From the NCBI RefSeq assembly GCF_014694375.1, contig NZ_JAAUWW010000003.1, positions 62,001 to 126,000 on the forward strand: DNA of 64,000 nucleotides, written 5' to 3'. Under the pieces are notes generated by a model. The model saw only the letters and a list, made by a program, of their open reading frames with translations. It did no database searches and was not told the origin of the DNA. Every line of letters starts with the position of its first letter. Position 1 is the stretch's first letter. Shown here one piece after another: positions 50,615 through 60,494 of this stretch. Origin of the DNA: Vibrio sp. S17_S38 (GTDB taxonomy: Bacteria; Pseudomonadota; Gammaproteobacteria; Enterobacterales; Vibrionaceae). Both the position numbers and the translations under genes were made by a program.

Positions 50615-51865
50615 TTATGCGTAAACAGGTTTGCGCTTACAAATTTCTAATACTTTTGCTTTAGTTGCCGCAATCACAGATTCATCACCTAAGTTGTCAA
50701 GAATGTCACACATCCAGCCAGCTAGGTTTTTCGCATCTTCTTCTGTGAAACCGCGACGAGTAATAGAAGGAGAACCAACGCGAATGCCTGAAGTTACAAA
50801 CGGGCTACGTGGATCGTTCGGTACTGAGTTCTTGTTAACTGTAATGTTAGCTGAACCTAGCGCTGCATCTGCTTCTTTACCTGTGATGTCTTTATCGATT
50901 AAATCAACTAGGAACAGGTGGTTTTCAGTAGAACCTGAAACGATGTTGTAACCACGAGCAATAAACTCAGCAACCATTGCTTTAGCGTTAAGTACAACGC
51001 GAGCTTGGTATGCTTTAAATTCTGGTTCTAATGCTTCTTTGAACGCGACCGCTTTTGCTGCGATAACATGCATTAATGGACCACCTTGCCCACCAGGGAA
51101 TACTGCTGAGTTTAATTTCTTATACAGATCTTCACCTGCGTTAGACAGAATTAAACCACCACGAGGGCCCGCTAGTGTTTTATGCGTGGTTGTCGTGACA
51201 ACATGCGCATGTGGCACTGGGTTTGGATATTCACCTGCTGCAATTAAGCCAGCAACGTGAGCCATATCAACAAAGAAGTAAGCGCCCACTTTGTCTGCGA
51301 TTTCACGCATACGCGCCCAATCACAAATTTGAGAATAAGCCGAGAAACCACCGATAATCATTTTCGGTTTGTGTTCAATGGCAAGTGCTTCCATTTCTTC
51401 ATAATTGATTTGACCTGCTTCATCAATACCGTAAGGAATAATATTGTAAAGCTTGCCTGAGAAATTTACTGGAGAACCATGAGTTAAGTGGCCACCGTGA
51501 GCTAGGCTCATACCAAGAACCGTATCACCTGCATTTAATAATGCCATGTAAACAGCATTGTTTGCTTGAGAGCCAGAGTGAGGCTGTACGTTTGCGTATT
51601 CTGCACCAAATAATTGACAGGCACGCTCAATAGCAAGTGTTTCCACTTTATCTACGAACTCACAACCACCGTAGTAACGCTTACCTGGGTAACCTTCGGC
51701 ATATTTATTAGTTAACTGAGAACCTTGAGCTTCCATTACTCGTGGGCTGGTGTAGTTTTCTGAAGCAATAAGTTCAATATGCTCTTCTTGACGAAGTGTT
51801 TCTTCCTGAATCGCAGTAAATAGATCTGCATCGTAATCCGCAATGTTCATGTCACGTTTAAGCAT
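50615..51865 (-). CDS. glyA: Serine hydroxymethyltransferase
   Basis: GlyA converts serine and tetrahydrofolate to glycine and methylene-THF, the main one-carbon source, using pyridoxal phosphate. The 416 residues open [16 protein letters not shown] and include [34 protein letters not shown] and the PLP-lysine motif [17 protein letters not shown] PurR box lies about 136 bp upstream. Glycine made here is also the signal for GcvA/GcvB in this window. Confidence 0.97.
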   Translation of the reverse strand: MLKRDMNIADYDADLFTAIQEETLRQEEHIELIASENYTSPRVMEAQGSQLTNKYAEGYPGKRYYGGCEFVDKVETLAIERACQLFGAEYANVQPHSGSQANNAVYMALLNAGDTVLGMSLAHGGHLTHGSPVNFSGKLYNIIPYGIDEAGQINYEEMEALAIEHKPKMIIGGFSAYSQICDWARMREIADKVGAYFFVDMAHVAGLIAAGEYPNPVPHAHVVTTTTHKTLAGPRGGLILSNAGEDLYKKLNSAVFPGGQGGPLMHVIAAKAVAFKEALEPEFKAYQARVVLNAKAMVAEFIARGYNIVSGSTENHLFLVDLIDKDITGKEADAALGSANITVNKNSVPNDPRSPFVTSGIRVGSPSITRRGFTEEDAKNLAGWMCDILDNLGDESVIAATKAKVLEICKRKPVYA

Positions 51866-52347
51866 TTGTATCTCCTAACTCAGATAATCTGAAAGTTCCC
51901 AAAAAACATAAGTCTCTTAACTTCAAAGTTAACAATCTTACGCTAATAAAAATAGTTTATGGTTATATCGTCGACTCTGGGTATAAACTATCAACCACTT
52001 ACGCAAACGTTTACGTCACCGTGTTATATGGCCGCCATTCTACCTAATTTGTTCAAAATCAGAAAGTAGCAATGTCTAATTTCTTCACGCAAAAATTTAA
52101 TACTTCGCATAAGAAATACTCATATCGAAGAAAAAAAGCACGATGAATCAAATAGCAGTGCCCACCAACACGATCAAACCCACAACAAATACAAAACATC
52201 GATTAACCAGTCATTAACAACAAAACCAGACGAAGCTGAGTAAAACTAAGCACTAAACTTCGTATTAATGGATAAAGTTGCCAAGTTAATTTTTAATGCG
52301 CCTAAAAAATGCACATAAAGAATGCTCTTAATTAATAATGCCTAATT
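51866..52347. other. Gene-free glyA upstream region
   Basis: This 482-bp gap holds the glyA leader and promoter region with the PurR box. TTAACTTTGAAGTTAA (minus strand, near 51917-51932) is a short palindrome in the leader. The remaining part, towards 52347, is AT-rich with no ORF, tRNA or strong hairpin visible. Confidence 0.5.
52001..52016 (-). promoter_or_regulatory. PurR operator upstream of glyA
   Basis: ACGCAAACGTTTACGT matches the PurR consensus ACGCAAACGTTTGCGT at 15 of 16 positions. It lies about 136 bp before glyA. glyA is a known PurR target in E. coli, so purine repression of glyA is very likely here. Confidence 0.85.
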
Positions 52348-52746
52348 CTAATCTTTTTTGATGACACATTGTGTATAGCGAATATTATTCACTTTGATCA
52401 TAGCGCTATCACCTTTACTCCAAAATTCTTCTGCACCCTCTACCGATGCATATTTTTCCCCAGAAGCAGCTTCAATTCGAATTAATGGGTACGAGGCTTC
52501 TCGCGTCACTAACATCACTTTATCTTGACTAAAATACTCAACTAAAAAATGGCTTTCAAATTTCCCTTGGGACTCGCTATCTGTGAGCTTAGTTGAACAT
52601 TCATAAACAACACTCGTCACTTCAACGCCATTAACCGAAGTGGATGTTTTAGGCGTCGCGGCTGGTTCAACAACCGTTGTACAGCCAGCCAGCAATAAAC
52701 CCGCAGGTAATAGCAAAGGTAAGCTCAATAATGATAAAGACTTCAT
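52348..52746 (-). CDS. MliC-family lysozyme inhibitor lipoprotein
   Basis: The protein is a 132-residue lipoprotein with the lipobox LLAGC at about residues 18-22. A polar linker leads to a C-terminal domain resembling MliC/PliC inhibitors of C-type lysozyme: VVYECSTKL, EYFSQDKVMLV, the signature SGEKYASVEGAEEFWSKGDSAMI, and a closing Cys in YTQCVIKKD. The two Cys probably form the family disulfide. The role would be protection of peptidoglycan from host lysozyme. It lies 41 bp downstream of the ABC importer. Confidence 0.82.
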   Translation of the reverse strand: MKSLSLLSLPLLLPAGLLLAGCTTVVEPAATPKTSTSVNGVEVTSVVYECSTKLTDSESQGKFESHFLVEYFSQDKVMLVTREASYPLIRIEAASGEKYASVEGAEEFWSKGDSAMIKVNNIRYTQCVIKKD

Positions 52747-52787
52747 TTAATGCTCTCTCTAAAAGATTGTGATTACGTTCATTACAT

Positions 52788-53801
52788 TTATTGATGTAAA
52801 AAACAGGCAACTTTTCTACTAGGCCCAGAAGATTGGCTTACTTTCTCTACCATCAGTTCAGGCTCTATTTGCAAACATTGTGGCATGACTTGCTGGCAGC
52901 GTGAAGCAAAGCGACAGCCTTTCGGAATATCAATTGGTGATGGGATATCGCCTTTTAATAAGATTCTTTTTCCAATACCAAGTTCTTGCTCTCTCAGCTT
53001 AGCGTCTCGATATTTTGGGTGAGTAATGGGAATAGCCGATAATAATGATTGAGTATAAGGATGCTTAGGATCTCGATATACTTGTTCTGCTGGGCCATAT
53101 TCAACAATTTTACCAAGATACATTACGGCAATATTATCTGAAATATGACGCACCACCGATAAATCATGGGCAATAAATATCAGTGTTAATTGCATCTCTT
53201 TTTGTAATTCAAGTAACAAATTTAAAATCTGAGCTTGTACCGAAACATCTAGCGCCGACACCGACTCATCACACACCACCAGCTTTGGCTTTAATGCAAT
53301 GGCGCGCGCAATACCAATACGTTGCTTCTGTCCACCCGAAAACTCATGTGGATAGCGCTGCGCTGCGCTTTCAGGCAAACCTACTTTAATCAGCAAATCT
53401 GCAACCCATTTTTTACGCTCTTGAGTTGAGCCAATATTATGGATGACAAAAGGTTCTTGTAAAATTTTACCCACGGTATGTCGCACATTTAATGATTCCG
53501 TAGGATCTTGAAACACCATCTGCATCTCTTTCCGCAAGCTGCGCATCTCTTGACTACTCAGCTGACAAATATCTTGTCCTTCAAAAAAAACCTTTCCCGA
53601 CGTTGGTTGATATAAACGCAATAAACTGCGACCTAAGGTGGTTTTTCCACACCCCGACTCTCCGACAATACCGAGCGTTTCACCTTTATTCACCCTAAAG
53701 CTGACACCATCAACCGCATGCACGGTATAACTCTTTTTAAACAAGCTTTTACCTGAAAAAAAATGTTGAGTTAGGTTTTCAACTCGCATCAACTCAGTCA
53801 T
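52788..53801 (-). CDS. Peptide ABC importer ATP-binding protein (OppF/DppF type, second half of YejF)
   Basis: The 337 residues form one ABC ATPase: Walker A GESGCGKTT, signature SGGQKQRIGIARAIAL, Walker B LVVCDESVSALDVSVQAQ, and the C-terminal oligopeptide-transporter extension with a Cys cluster (KGCRFASRCQQVMPQCL). It overlaps the partner ATPase gene by 8 bp. In E. coli the two ATPases of the Yej importer are fused in YejF; here they are separate. Confidence 0.92.
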   Translation of the reverse strand: MTELMRVENLTQHFFSGKSLFKKSYTVHAVDGVSFRVNKGETLGIVGESGCGKTTLGRSLLRLYQPTSGKVFFEGQDICQLSSQEMRSLRKEMQMVFQDPTESLNVRHTVGKILQEPFVIHNIGSTQERKKWVADLLIKVGLPESAAQRYPHEFSGGQKQRIGIARAIALKPKLVVCDESVSALDVSVQAQILNLLLELQKEMQLTLIFIAHDLSVVRHISDNIAVMYLGKIVEYGPAEQVYRDPKHPYTQSLLSAIPITHPKYRDAKLREQELGIGKRILLKGDIPSPIDIPKGCRFASRCQQVMPQCLQIEPELMVEKVSQSSGPSRKVACFLHQ

Positions 53802-54942
53802 GTACTTTCCCTATAATTACACCATCTTTTTTGGGTATAAGTTGTTCCCAATAATGACAACTGACTAAATGAATATCTGGTACTTTCTTGGAGGTTTGTT
53901 CTGACAGGGTCGCTTGGTTTAAATCTGAAGATTGTTTTGATATGGCAGACTGCTTTGATATAACAGATTGATTTAAGATAACTAACTGTAAGTCAGGTTG
54001 CTTTTGATGACATAAATCTTGTGCATATTGACACCGCGTCACAAAGCGACAACCACAAGGCATTTGATTTAAAGCTGGCACTGAACCGTCAATAGTGGGT
54101 AATAAAGACTTTGGCGTACCAATCATACTTGGCATAGAAGCCAATAAGCCTTGAGTATAAGGGTGGCTTGGATGATCAAATAATTCAAAGATATCCGCCT
54201 GTTCCACCACTTTTCCTGCATACATCACGACCACTTGATCGCACATTTCAGCCACTACGCCCAAATCATGTGTAATAAAAATAATCGACATTCCGGTTTC
54301 AGCTTGCAACTCTCGCATTAAATCTAAAATCTGCGCTTGTACCGTCACATCTAATGCCGTGGTCGGTTCATCACAAATCAGAACATCAGGCCGACACGCT
54401 AATGCCATCGCGATCATTACCCGTTGACGCATACCACCCGAGAGTAAATGAGGAAACTCCAACATTCGTTGTTTCGGCGAAGGAATACCAACTTTTTCAA
54501 GCATCTCTAATGCAGCGCTATAACGTTGTTTCTTTTTCAATTCAGGTCGATGCAGTTCCAATACTTCCATTAGCTGTTTACCAATGGTGTGCACAGGATT
54601 TAGCGCCGTCATCGGATCTTGAAATATCATCGAGATCCGATTGCCACGCATGCGGTACATTTTCTCTGCTGGCAATTGCAACAAATCGAGTTCACTTTGG
54701 GAATCGTCTTTTTGATCAGAGTAAATAATGTTCCCTGCGACCACTTGGCCAAATGGTTTTGGTAACAATCCCATGATCGACATAGCTGTGACACTTTTCC
54801 CGCAGCCCGATTCGCCCACAATACCCAAAGTTTTACCTCGAGGAACATGAAAACTCACCCCATCAAGCACCCGCATGACGCCATCATCGGTGGTAAATTC
54901 AGTACAAAGATCTCGAATCGTGAGAACAGAATGATCGATCAT
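53794..54942 (-). CDS. Peptide ABC importer ATP-binding protein (OppD/DppD type, first half of YejF)
   Basis: The 382-residue ATPase has Walker A GESGCGKSV, signature LSGGMRQRVMIAMALA, Walker B VLICDEPTTALDVTVQAQ and the Cys-containing extension MPCGCRFVTRCQYAQDLC. After the Cys cluster there is a Ser/Gln-rich insertion (SVISKQSAISKQSSDLNQ) encoded by a short imperfect tandem repeat near 53928-53971, unusual for the family. It overlaps the binding-protein gene by 4 bp (ATGA). Confidence 0.92.
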   Translation of the reverse strand: MIDHSVLTIRDLCTEFTTDDGVMRVLDGVSFHVPRGKTLGIVGESGCGKSVTAMSIMGLLPKPFGQVVAGNIIYSDQKDDSQSELDLLQLPAEKMYRMRGNRISMIFQDPMTALNPVHTIGKQLMEVLELHRPELKKKQRYSAALEMLEKVGIPSPKQRMLEFPHLLSGGMRQRVMIAMALACRPDVLICDEPTTALDVTVQAQILDLMRELQAETGMSIIFITHDLGVVAEMCDQVVVMYAGKVVEQADIFELFDHPSHPYTQGLLASMPSMIGTPKSLLPTIDGSVPALNQMPCGCRFVTRCQYAQDLCHQKQPDLQLVILNQSVISKQSAISKQSSDLNQATLSEQTSKKVPDIHLVSCHYWEQLIPKKDGVIIGKVHD

Positions 54943-56783
54943 TTATACTTCTCATCGACAAGTGTAACAGGCTCAAATGCTTTACCTGCTTTACCTGCTT
55001 TCATTGCTTCTTTAGTTTCTTGTTTGGCTTTTTCATCAATCCAAAACGTACTCATGGTGCCCATAAAGCCGTTAGCATTAAATAAAAATTCGGTTTGTTT
55101 AGTCGCAATGTCTTTCGGCAATTTCATCCAACGCCAATAACCTTCACGCGCGTATGGCACCATATAGCCTGGAACGATAACATTCGCTTCATTAATTAAC
55201 ATTTGGATCTGGCGAGATAATTGATGCTTTTTGGTTAAATCAAATTCAACTCTATAAGCATCAATCAGTTTATCCAGTTCAGGGGATGAGTAGTTAGTGA
55301 AGTTATTAGTTTGAGGTTTATTGGCATTTTCCGAGGAGAAGTACTGCCAGTAAACAGGAATTTTAGAGTTACTCATATCATGAAAGGACAACTGATGTTT
55401 TTTCTCCAGTACATATTTAAACATGCTAGAACCATCAATCAGGTTAAGGGTTAAATCTAGCCCTGCTAATTTGGCTTGCTCGCGTAAGTAAGCAATCCGT
55501 GAGGTGTGAGCTGGCGTTGCATACGTTACAGCAAAGCTTAATCGTTGGCCTTTGCCATTTTGGCGAATACCGTCCGGTCCAATTTGAGTAAAACCGGCTT
55601 TTTCAAAAAAAGAAACCGCTAACTTGGGAGCAAAATCAGGGGCTTTTATATCTGGTGCATCATAATCACCATGTCCTATCCCCATTGGATTTGGCTTACG
55701 AACATAATCATTTCGAAGCAGTTTCTCAATCATGCCATCATAATCGATCGCATGTTCTAGGCCTCGGCGAATATTAATATCATCTAACAATGGCATCGCA
55801 GTATTTATCCAGATCCCACCGGCTCCAACTGGTGCTTGATTAAAAGCCCACGCTTTATGGATATAGCCTTTGTCGTACAATTCTCCCGTTGCTTTTTCAT
55901 GCCATAACGCAGGACGCAATAAGGCAAATGAATCCAGCTGACCTTTTTCAAAATACTTAAAGGCAATGTCTTGATCACGAATCACTTTAATATTGATCTT
56001 CTCAACATTAAAACGATGCTGGTAATACTTATTATCATAACCCCACCAATCTTTCACATGACGAAAAGTGACTGCTTTGCCTTTATCAATATCATCGATG
56101 TAATAAGGTCCAGCTGTAGGTTCGGCTTTAAAGTTATAACGACGAACAAAATCATCAGCGATGCCATCATCATTAGCATCTTTTTTAGGGTTCTCATAAA
56201 AATGAGCAGGTCGAGGTTGAAGGTTGACATAATCCATCAGTTCATCCGGATTTCTCTGCTTTCCCGAAACCACTGCAATGGTGTGATCATCATAAACAAT
56301 AATCTCACTCACCTCTTTGGTATAAAAATCATTACTCCATGGATCGACAATGTCTTTCGAACGCATCATCTTCATCATGAAAGTAAAATCCTTCGCGGTG
56401 ATAGGCACGCCGTCACTCCATTTCGCATTAGGATCAATCTTAAAGTAGACGGTTTTATGATCATCTCCTAGCGCCCAAGAAGAAGCAATCGATGGAAGCC
56501 ATTTGTCCATATTTGGATGTCGATCTAGTAAACCAAGCGATGAACGAGTCCAAGCGGCAAAACCGCCATTAGAATCAGGGCCTACTGTGCGAAATGTTTG
56601 CGGAAAACTATCGATAAACGTGTGGTAAGTTCCACCAAAAGTTGCATCAGAAGAAGCAAAAATAGGCTCATTTGGATTGGTTTGCCAAGCAAGACTATCA
56701 GGTAAAGTTGCCGCTTGTAATGTAGCACTTACCAACAATAATCCGGTGGATAGCAGCGGCATCTTTAGCCATTTTTTCATCAT
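54939..56783 (-). CDS. Periplasmic peptide-binding protein of the importer (YejA-like)
   Basis: The 614-residue family-5 solute-binding protein has a signal peptide (about residues 1-24, ending LQAA) and typical segments KWSDGVPITAKDFTFMM, EPTAGPYYIDDIDKGKAVTFRHVKDWWG and INIRRGLEHAIDYD. It resembles YejA, which binds short peptides including microcin C. Near residue 200 it carries DANDDGIADD, a DxNxDGxxD calcium-loop pattern. The C-terminal part contains a small KAGKAGKA repeat. Confidence 0.88.
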   Translation of the reverse strand: MMKKWLKMPLLSTGLLLVSATLQAATLPDSLAWQTNPNEPIFASSDATFGGTYHTFIDSFPQTFRTVGPDSNGGFAAWTRSSLGLLDRHPNMDKWLPSIASSWALGDDHKTVYFKIDPNAKWSDGVPITAKDFTFMMKMMRSKDIVDPWSNDFYTKEVSEIIVYDDHTIAVVSGKQRNPDELMDYVNLQPRPAHFYENPKKDANDDGIADDFVRRYNFKAEPTAGPYYIDDIDKGKAVTFRHVKDWWGYDNKYYQHRFNVEKINIKVIRDQDIAFKYFEKGQLDSFALLRPALWHEKATGELYDKGYIHKAWAFNQAPVGAGGIWINTAMPLLDDINIRRGLEHAIDYDGMIEKLLRNDYVRKPNPMGIGHGDYDAPDIKAPDFAPKLAVSFFEKAGFTQIGPDGIRQNGKGQRLSFAVTYATPAHTSRIAYLREQAKLAGLDLTLNLIDGSSMFKYVLEKKHQLSFHDMSNSKIPVYWQYFSSENANKPQTNNFTNYSSPELDKLIDAYRVEFDLTKKHQLSRQIQMLINEANVIVPGYMVPYAREGYWRWMKLPKDIATKQTEFLFNANGFMGTMSTFWIDEKAKQETKEAMKAGKAGKAFEPVTLVDEKYK

Positions 56784-56807
56784 CTAATCCTACTCAATTA
56801 ATTTGAT

Positions 56808-57869
56808 TTATATATATTTGGTGTAACGTTTTGGATCAAACGCCTCACGAATCGCCTCACCGATAAAAGTCACCATCACCAATACGCCCACAATGGCAGA
56901 GACCACAGACAATGCAATCCACGGTGCATCTAAATTCGACTTACCTTGTTGCAATAACTCCCCCCAACTTGGAGTCGGTGGCATTAATCCTAATCCTAAG
57001 TAGTCTAATGCCGTAAGAGCTGTAATATTTCCGACAATAGTAAACGGCGCAAGAGTCACAATCATCACCATAGTATTGGGTAAAATATGGTGAAATAAAA
57101 TACGCCAATTAGACGCTCCCAATGCTTGAGCCGCCATGACATATTCACGTGCTTTTTCTTTGTAAGTCATGGTGCGCATGTACCACGTCATCCCCATCCA
57201 ACCAAATAGCACATTAATAAAGGTAAACAACATAAAGCTGGGCTGCATGATCGAAACCAAGATCATAATGACGTACAAAAACGGCACCATCGACCAGATT
57301 TCAATAAAGCGCTGAAAGAATAAATCAAATTTCCCGCCCCAAAATCCCATTGCGCAACCCACACTGACTCCAATCGCATACGAAATAATCATGGTCAAAA
57401 AAGCAAAGCCCATCGCAATTCTAAAGCCATACAAAAGACGCGCTAGGATATCGCGACCAATGGTATCGGTTCCTAAATAATGCTTCGCTTCGACATTGGG
57501 AGCCGCCGGTGGGAAGTCACCATCAAAGTCTTGTTCATACGGATTCCAAGGTACGATTGGCATGATGACTTTATTATCATGCTCAGCGGTTTTATCTTCT
57601 TGTTCAAAGCGCTGTTGTAATAGGCGATAATTGGTTTCTGATTGATAGTCTTGACCAAAAGTGGTGCCAGAGAGTACATCGCCATAAGTAGGAAAATACC
57701 ATTCACCATCATACTTTACTGCTAACGCTCGGCTGTTGACTAACAGTTCGGCACCAACGGCAATAATCACTAATAAAGCCAAAATAATCAGCGACCAATA
57801 ACCCCGCTTAATCGCTTTAAAGCGTTGAATTTTTTTATTCGTGATTGGATCGAATTTCATCATACTCAT
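56808..57869 (-). CDS. Peptide ABC importer permease (YejE-like)
   Basis: From 57869 the protein is 353 residues, MSMMKFDPITNKKIQRFKAIKRGYWSL, with an N-terminal membrane helix, a periplasmic loop holding VPWNPYEQDFDGDFPP, and the permease domain with GTDTIGRDILARLLYGFRIAMGFA and the EAA loop YVMAAQALGASNWRILFHHILPN. Seventeen in-frame codons further upstream overlap the yejB-like gene and are not conserved; TAAGG lies before the chosen ATG. Confidence 0.92.
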   Translation of the reverse strand: MSMMKFDPITNKKIQRFKAIKRGYWSLIILALLVIIAVGAELLVNSRALAVKYDGEWYFPTYGDVLSGTTFGQDYQSETNYRLLQQRFEQEDKTAEHDNKVIMPIVPWNPYEQDFDGDFPPAAPNVEAKHYLGTDTIGRDILARLLYGFRIAMGFAFLTMIISYAIGVSVGCAMGFWGGKFDLFFQRFIEIWSMVPFLYVIMILVSIMQPSFMLFTFINVLFGWMGMTWYMRTMTYKEKAREYVMAAQALGASNWRILFHHILPNTMVMIVTLAPFTIVGNITALTALDYLGLGLMPPTPSWGELLQQGKSNLDAPWIALSVVSAIVGVLVMVTFIGEAIREAFDPKRYTKYI

Positions 57870-57877
57870 ATTCAACC

Positions 57878-58906
57878 TTACGCTCCAAACCGAATGCGAG
57901 GATCCACCAACGCGACGCAAATATCCGATAAAATATTCCCAATCAATAGCATCAAGGCATTAATAGCAAACAACCCCATGACGACCGGGTAATCTCGTTC
58001 CATAATCGACTCATAGCCAAGTAGGCCAATACCATTAATATTAAAAATTACTTCAATAAGAAAAGAGCCAGTCATAAAAAACATTAATGAATTACCAAAC
58101 GAACTGGCAACAGGGATCAAGCTATTACGCAAAGCATGGCGGCGAACTGCTTTTTTAAAAGGTAAACCTTTGGCAATTGCAGTACGAACATAATCAGCAG
58201 CAAGATTTTCCATTAAATTGTTTTTCATGGTCATAGTGAGCAAAGCAAAGTCGCCAATCAAATAACAAAATAATGGTAAAACGGCATGCCACATAACATC
58301 TTTAATCTGCATCCACGACGAGAAATCATCAAAATCATCACTGACAAATCCGCCCATCGGAAACCATTCTAATTGGAAGCCAAATAAACTGATCAATAAT
58401 ACCCCGATGACATAACCGGGTAACGCATAGCCGACAAAGATAAAAATCGAACTCGAGGCATCAAGTACGCTGCCATGTCGCATTGCTTTAAAATAACCCA
58501 GAGGAATTGAGACAAGGTAACTAATTAGAAAGGTCATACCGCCATAAAATAGCGACACTGGTAAACGCTCGGCAATCATATCGGTCACAGGTTCGTAGTA
58601 GCGAGTCGATTCACCCAAATCCAGTTGTACTAGCTTGGTTAACCACGCCCAATACGCCTGTGGAATCGGTTTATCTAAACCATAAAATTCATTGAGTTCT
58701 GCGATTTGGTCATCAGAAAGTGCATTACTGGATCCTGTCGTGACTTGCGAAGTTAACGCTTTATCACCTTGCTGCATTTGTAAGCTCAGCAGCATACGTT
58801 CGACTGGTCCACCCGGCACAAAGCGAGTTAGCGTAAAGATCAACAATGTAATACCAATAAAGGTAGGAACGACCAGTAACAGTCGTCTTAAAATATACGC
58901 TAGCAT
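57878..58906 (-). CDS. Peptide ABC importer permease (YejB-like)
   Basis: From 58906 the protein is 342 residues, starting MLAYILRRLLLVVPTFIGITLLIF, the typical first helix of this permease family, with FVPGGPVERML after it and the EAA loop DYVRTAIAKGLPFKKAVRRHALRNSLIPV. An alternative GTG start at 58936 adds ten residues. It is the first gene of the five-gene importer operon (B-E-A-D-F order). Confidence 0.92.
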   Translation of the reverse strand: MLAYILRRLLLVVPTFIGITLLIFTLTRFVPGGPVERMLLSLQMQQGDKALTSQVTTGSSNALSDDQIAELNEFYGLDKPIPQAYWAWLTKLVQLDLGESTRYYEPVTDMIAERLPVSLFYGGMTFLISYLVSIPLGYFKAMRHGSVLDASSSIFIFVGYALPGYVIGVLLISLFGFQLEWFPMGGFVSDDFDDFSSWMQIKDVMWHAVLPLFCYLIGDFALLTMTMKNNLMENLAADYVRTAIAKGLPFKKAVRRHALRNSLIPVASSFGNSLMFFMTGSFLIEVIFNINGIGLLGYESIMERDYPVVMGLFAINALMLLIGNILSDICVALVDPRIRFGA

Positions 58907-59086
58907 CCAGTCCAGCCTGTCACCATGACTCAACACTCCCTATTGAGATAAACAATCATATCTTGCTGTTTAGATTATAGTTATTGATTGTAACGGGGAA
59001 GCGATAAATTCACTAGAAATGATAATGAAGGTTGTGAACGATTATCAGTTTCTACGCTGAATTAGTCTTTTTATTTATGTTAAAAC

Positions 59087-59122
59087 CTCTCAGAGTAGGT
59101 AGATAGTTACCTAAATTGAGAG
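59087..59122 (-). terminator. Hairpin after the hflX-like gene
   Basis: CTCTCA (59087-59092) pairs with TGAGAG (59117-59122), with an inner AGGT/ACCT pair; on the minus strand GTTTTAAC follows, and on the plus strand ATTTTTAT. It lies 28 bp after the gene's stop. Confidence 0.55.
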
Positions 59123-59150
59123 ATTTTTATCATATGTGAGTCATGAGTGC

Positions 59151-60494
59151 TTATAAATTTTGCATGCGCTTTTTTAGCCTTGCTAAATCAATCGCACTTG
59201 ATCGCACTGTGAGCTTAATATGACTATATTCATATTCTTCTTTCGTCACACTCATGCTCGACCGAATTTCACCTATAATACCGTTTGCGGTATAAGGAAC
59301 AATAATGTCCTCTTCAATCATCTCGTGTTCGGCCGTATCAACAATATATTGATGTAATTTTGCCACATCAAACGGATCACGAGTTGAAGTCATCATGGCA
59401 TCAGGAAATTCTTCCATTAATACTTGTTGTTGATCCAAGCTCAATTGATCGGACTTATTCAATACCAATAATTTATTGATATCGTCCACGCCCACTTCCG
59501 CCAATACCTCGTGCACCACATCAAGCTGAAGTCGGAAAGTCGTATCCGAGGCATCAACCACATAGAGCAACAATGACGCATCGTGCGCTTCGGCTAAAGT
59601 CGAGTGAAATGATGCAACAAGATCATGCGGCAATTTTTTAATAAAGCCAACCGTATCAGACACTAATATACGTGGTTGCGTCTCTGGAGACAAAGCTCTC
59701 ACGGTGGTATCCAAGGTAGCAAAAAGCTTGTTTTCGACCAACACTTCACTTCCGGTGAGTGCCCGCATCATCGATGATTTACCAGCATTGGTATAGCCTA
59801 CTAACGCAACACAAAACAGATCTGAACGCTGGCGACGACGCCCTTTCAATTCTGCTTGAACGCTAACTAACTCACGCCTAAGTTCGGCTAATTGATCGCG
59901 GACTTTACGACGATCGAGCTCGAGTGTTGTTTCGCCTGCGCCTTTACCCATTTGGCGCTCTTTATTACCAATGGTAGATTCTCGTAAGCGTGGTGCAACA
60001 TAATTAAGGCGTGCAATTTCAACTTGTAGGCGAGCGGTTCGAGTTCGAGCATGGCGGCTAAATATTTCAATAATGATGCCAGTACGGTCAAATACTTCTA
60101 CGCCTAATTGATTCTCGACATTACGCAGTTGTGATGGACTTAAATCACAATCAAATACCACCACATCGGCACAAGAAAATGGCAGATCTTCTGAGGTAAT
60201 ATCGTCAAATGAGGATTCATCCAATAATACTTCGTCAAAGTCATCCCCCTCTTCCGTCTCGCCTTTATTTCCAGTGAGATGTGCGATTTCAGCCAATTTA
60301 CCCGCACCCAATACATTTTGTCTTTGGTTTGAGCGTTGCATTTGCGACTGAGTGCCAACCACTTTAAATCCTAGGGTTGTCACTAATCGAGCAAGTTCCG
60401 CCAGCGATTCAGCAGCTTCATCGCCTTTAAATTGCGGTGTACAGATAGAAATAAGTAAAGCGTGATTATGTAATGGTTTTGTCGTTAATTTCAT
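59151..60494 (-). CDS. HflX-like GTPase
   Basis: HflX-type proteins bind the 50S subunit and split stalled ribosomes. The 447 residues contain the N-terminal HflX domain (NVLGAGKLAEIAHL), the linker with the glycine-rich GKGAGETTLELDRRKVRDQL, and the G domain: G1 GYTNAGKSSMM near residue 231, G3 DTVGFIKKLPHDL, G4 NKSD. It is longer than E. coli HflX (426) and has an acidic insertion (EEGDDFDEVLLDESSFDD, about residues 79-96). It is not next to hfq or hflK, where the standard hflX sits, so it may be a second paralogue. Confidence 0.85.
   Translation of the reverse strand: MKLTTKPLHNHALLISICTPQFKGDEAAESLAELARLVTTLGFKVVGTQSQMQRSNQRQNVLGAGKLAEIAHLTGNKGETEEGDDFDEVLLDESSFDDITSEDLPFSCADVVVFDCDLSPSQLRNVENQLGVEVFDRTGIIIEIFSRHARTRTARLQVEIARLNYVAPRLRESTIGNKERQMGKGAGETTLELDRRKVRDQLAELRRELVSVQAELKGRRRQRSDLFCVALVGYTNAGKSSMMRALTGSEVLVENKLFATLDTTVRALSPETQPRILVSDTVGFIKKLPHDLVASFHSTLAEAHDASLLLYVVDASDTTFRLQLDVVHEVLAEVGVDDINKLLVLNKSDQLSLDQQQVLMEEFPDAMMTSTRDPFDVAKLHQYIVDTAEHEMIEEDIIVPYTANGIIGEIRSSMSVTKEEYEYSHIKLTVRSSAIDLARLKKRMQNL

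Noticed and set aside
50385..50624. 79-codon plus-strand frame in the glyA downstream gap
   Set aside because: It runs through the lipoprotein terminator, a repeat and the glyA terminator, and overlaps glyA; it has no coding character.
51866..52000. Glycine riboswitch upstream of glyA
   Set aside because: The conserved aptamer sequences of the glycine riboswitch are absent; only the PurR box is convincing.
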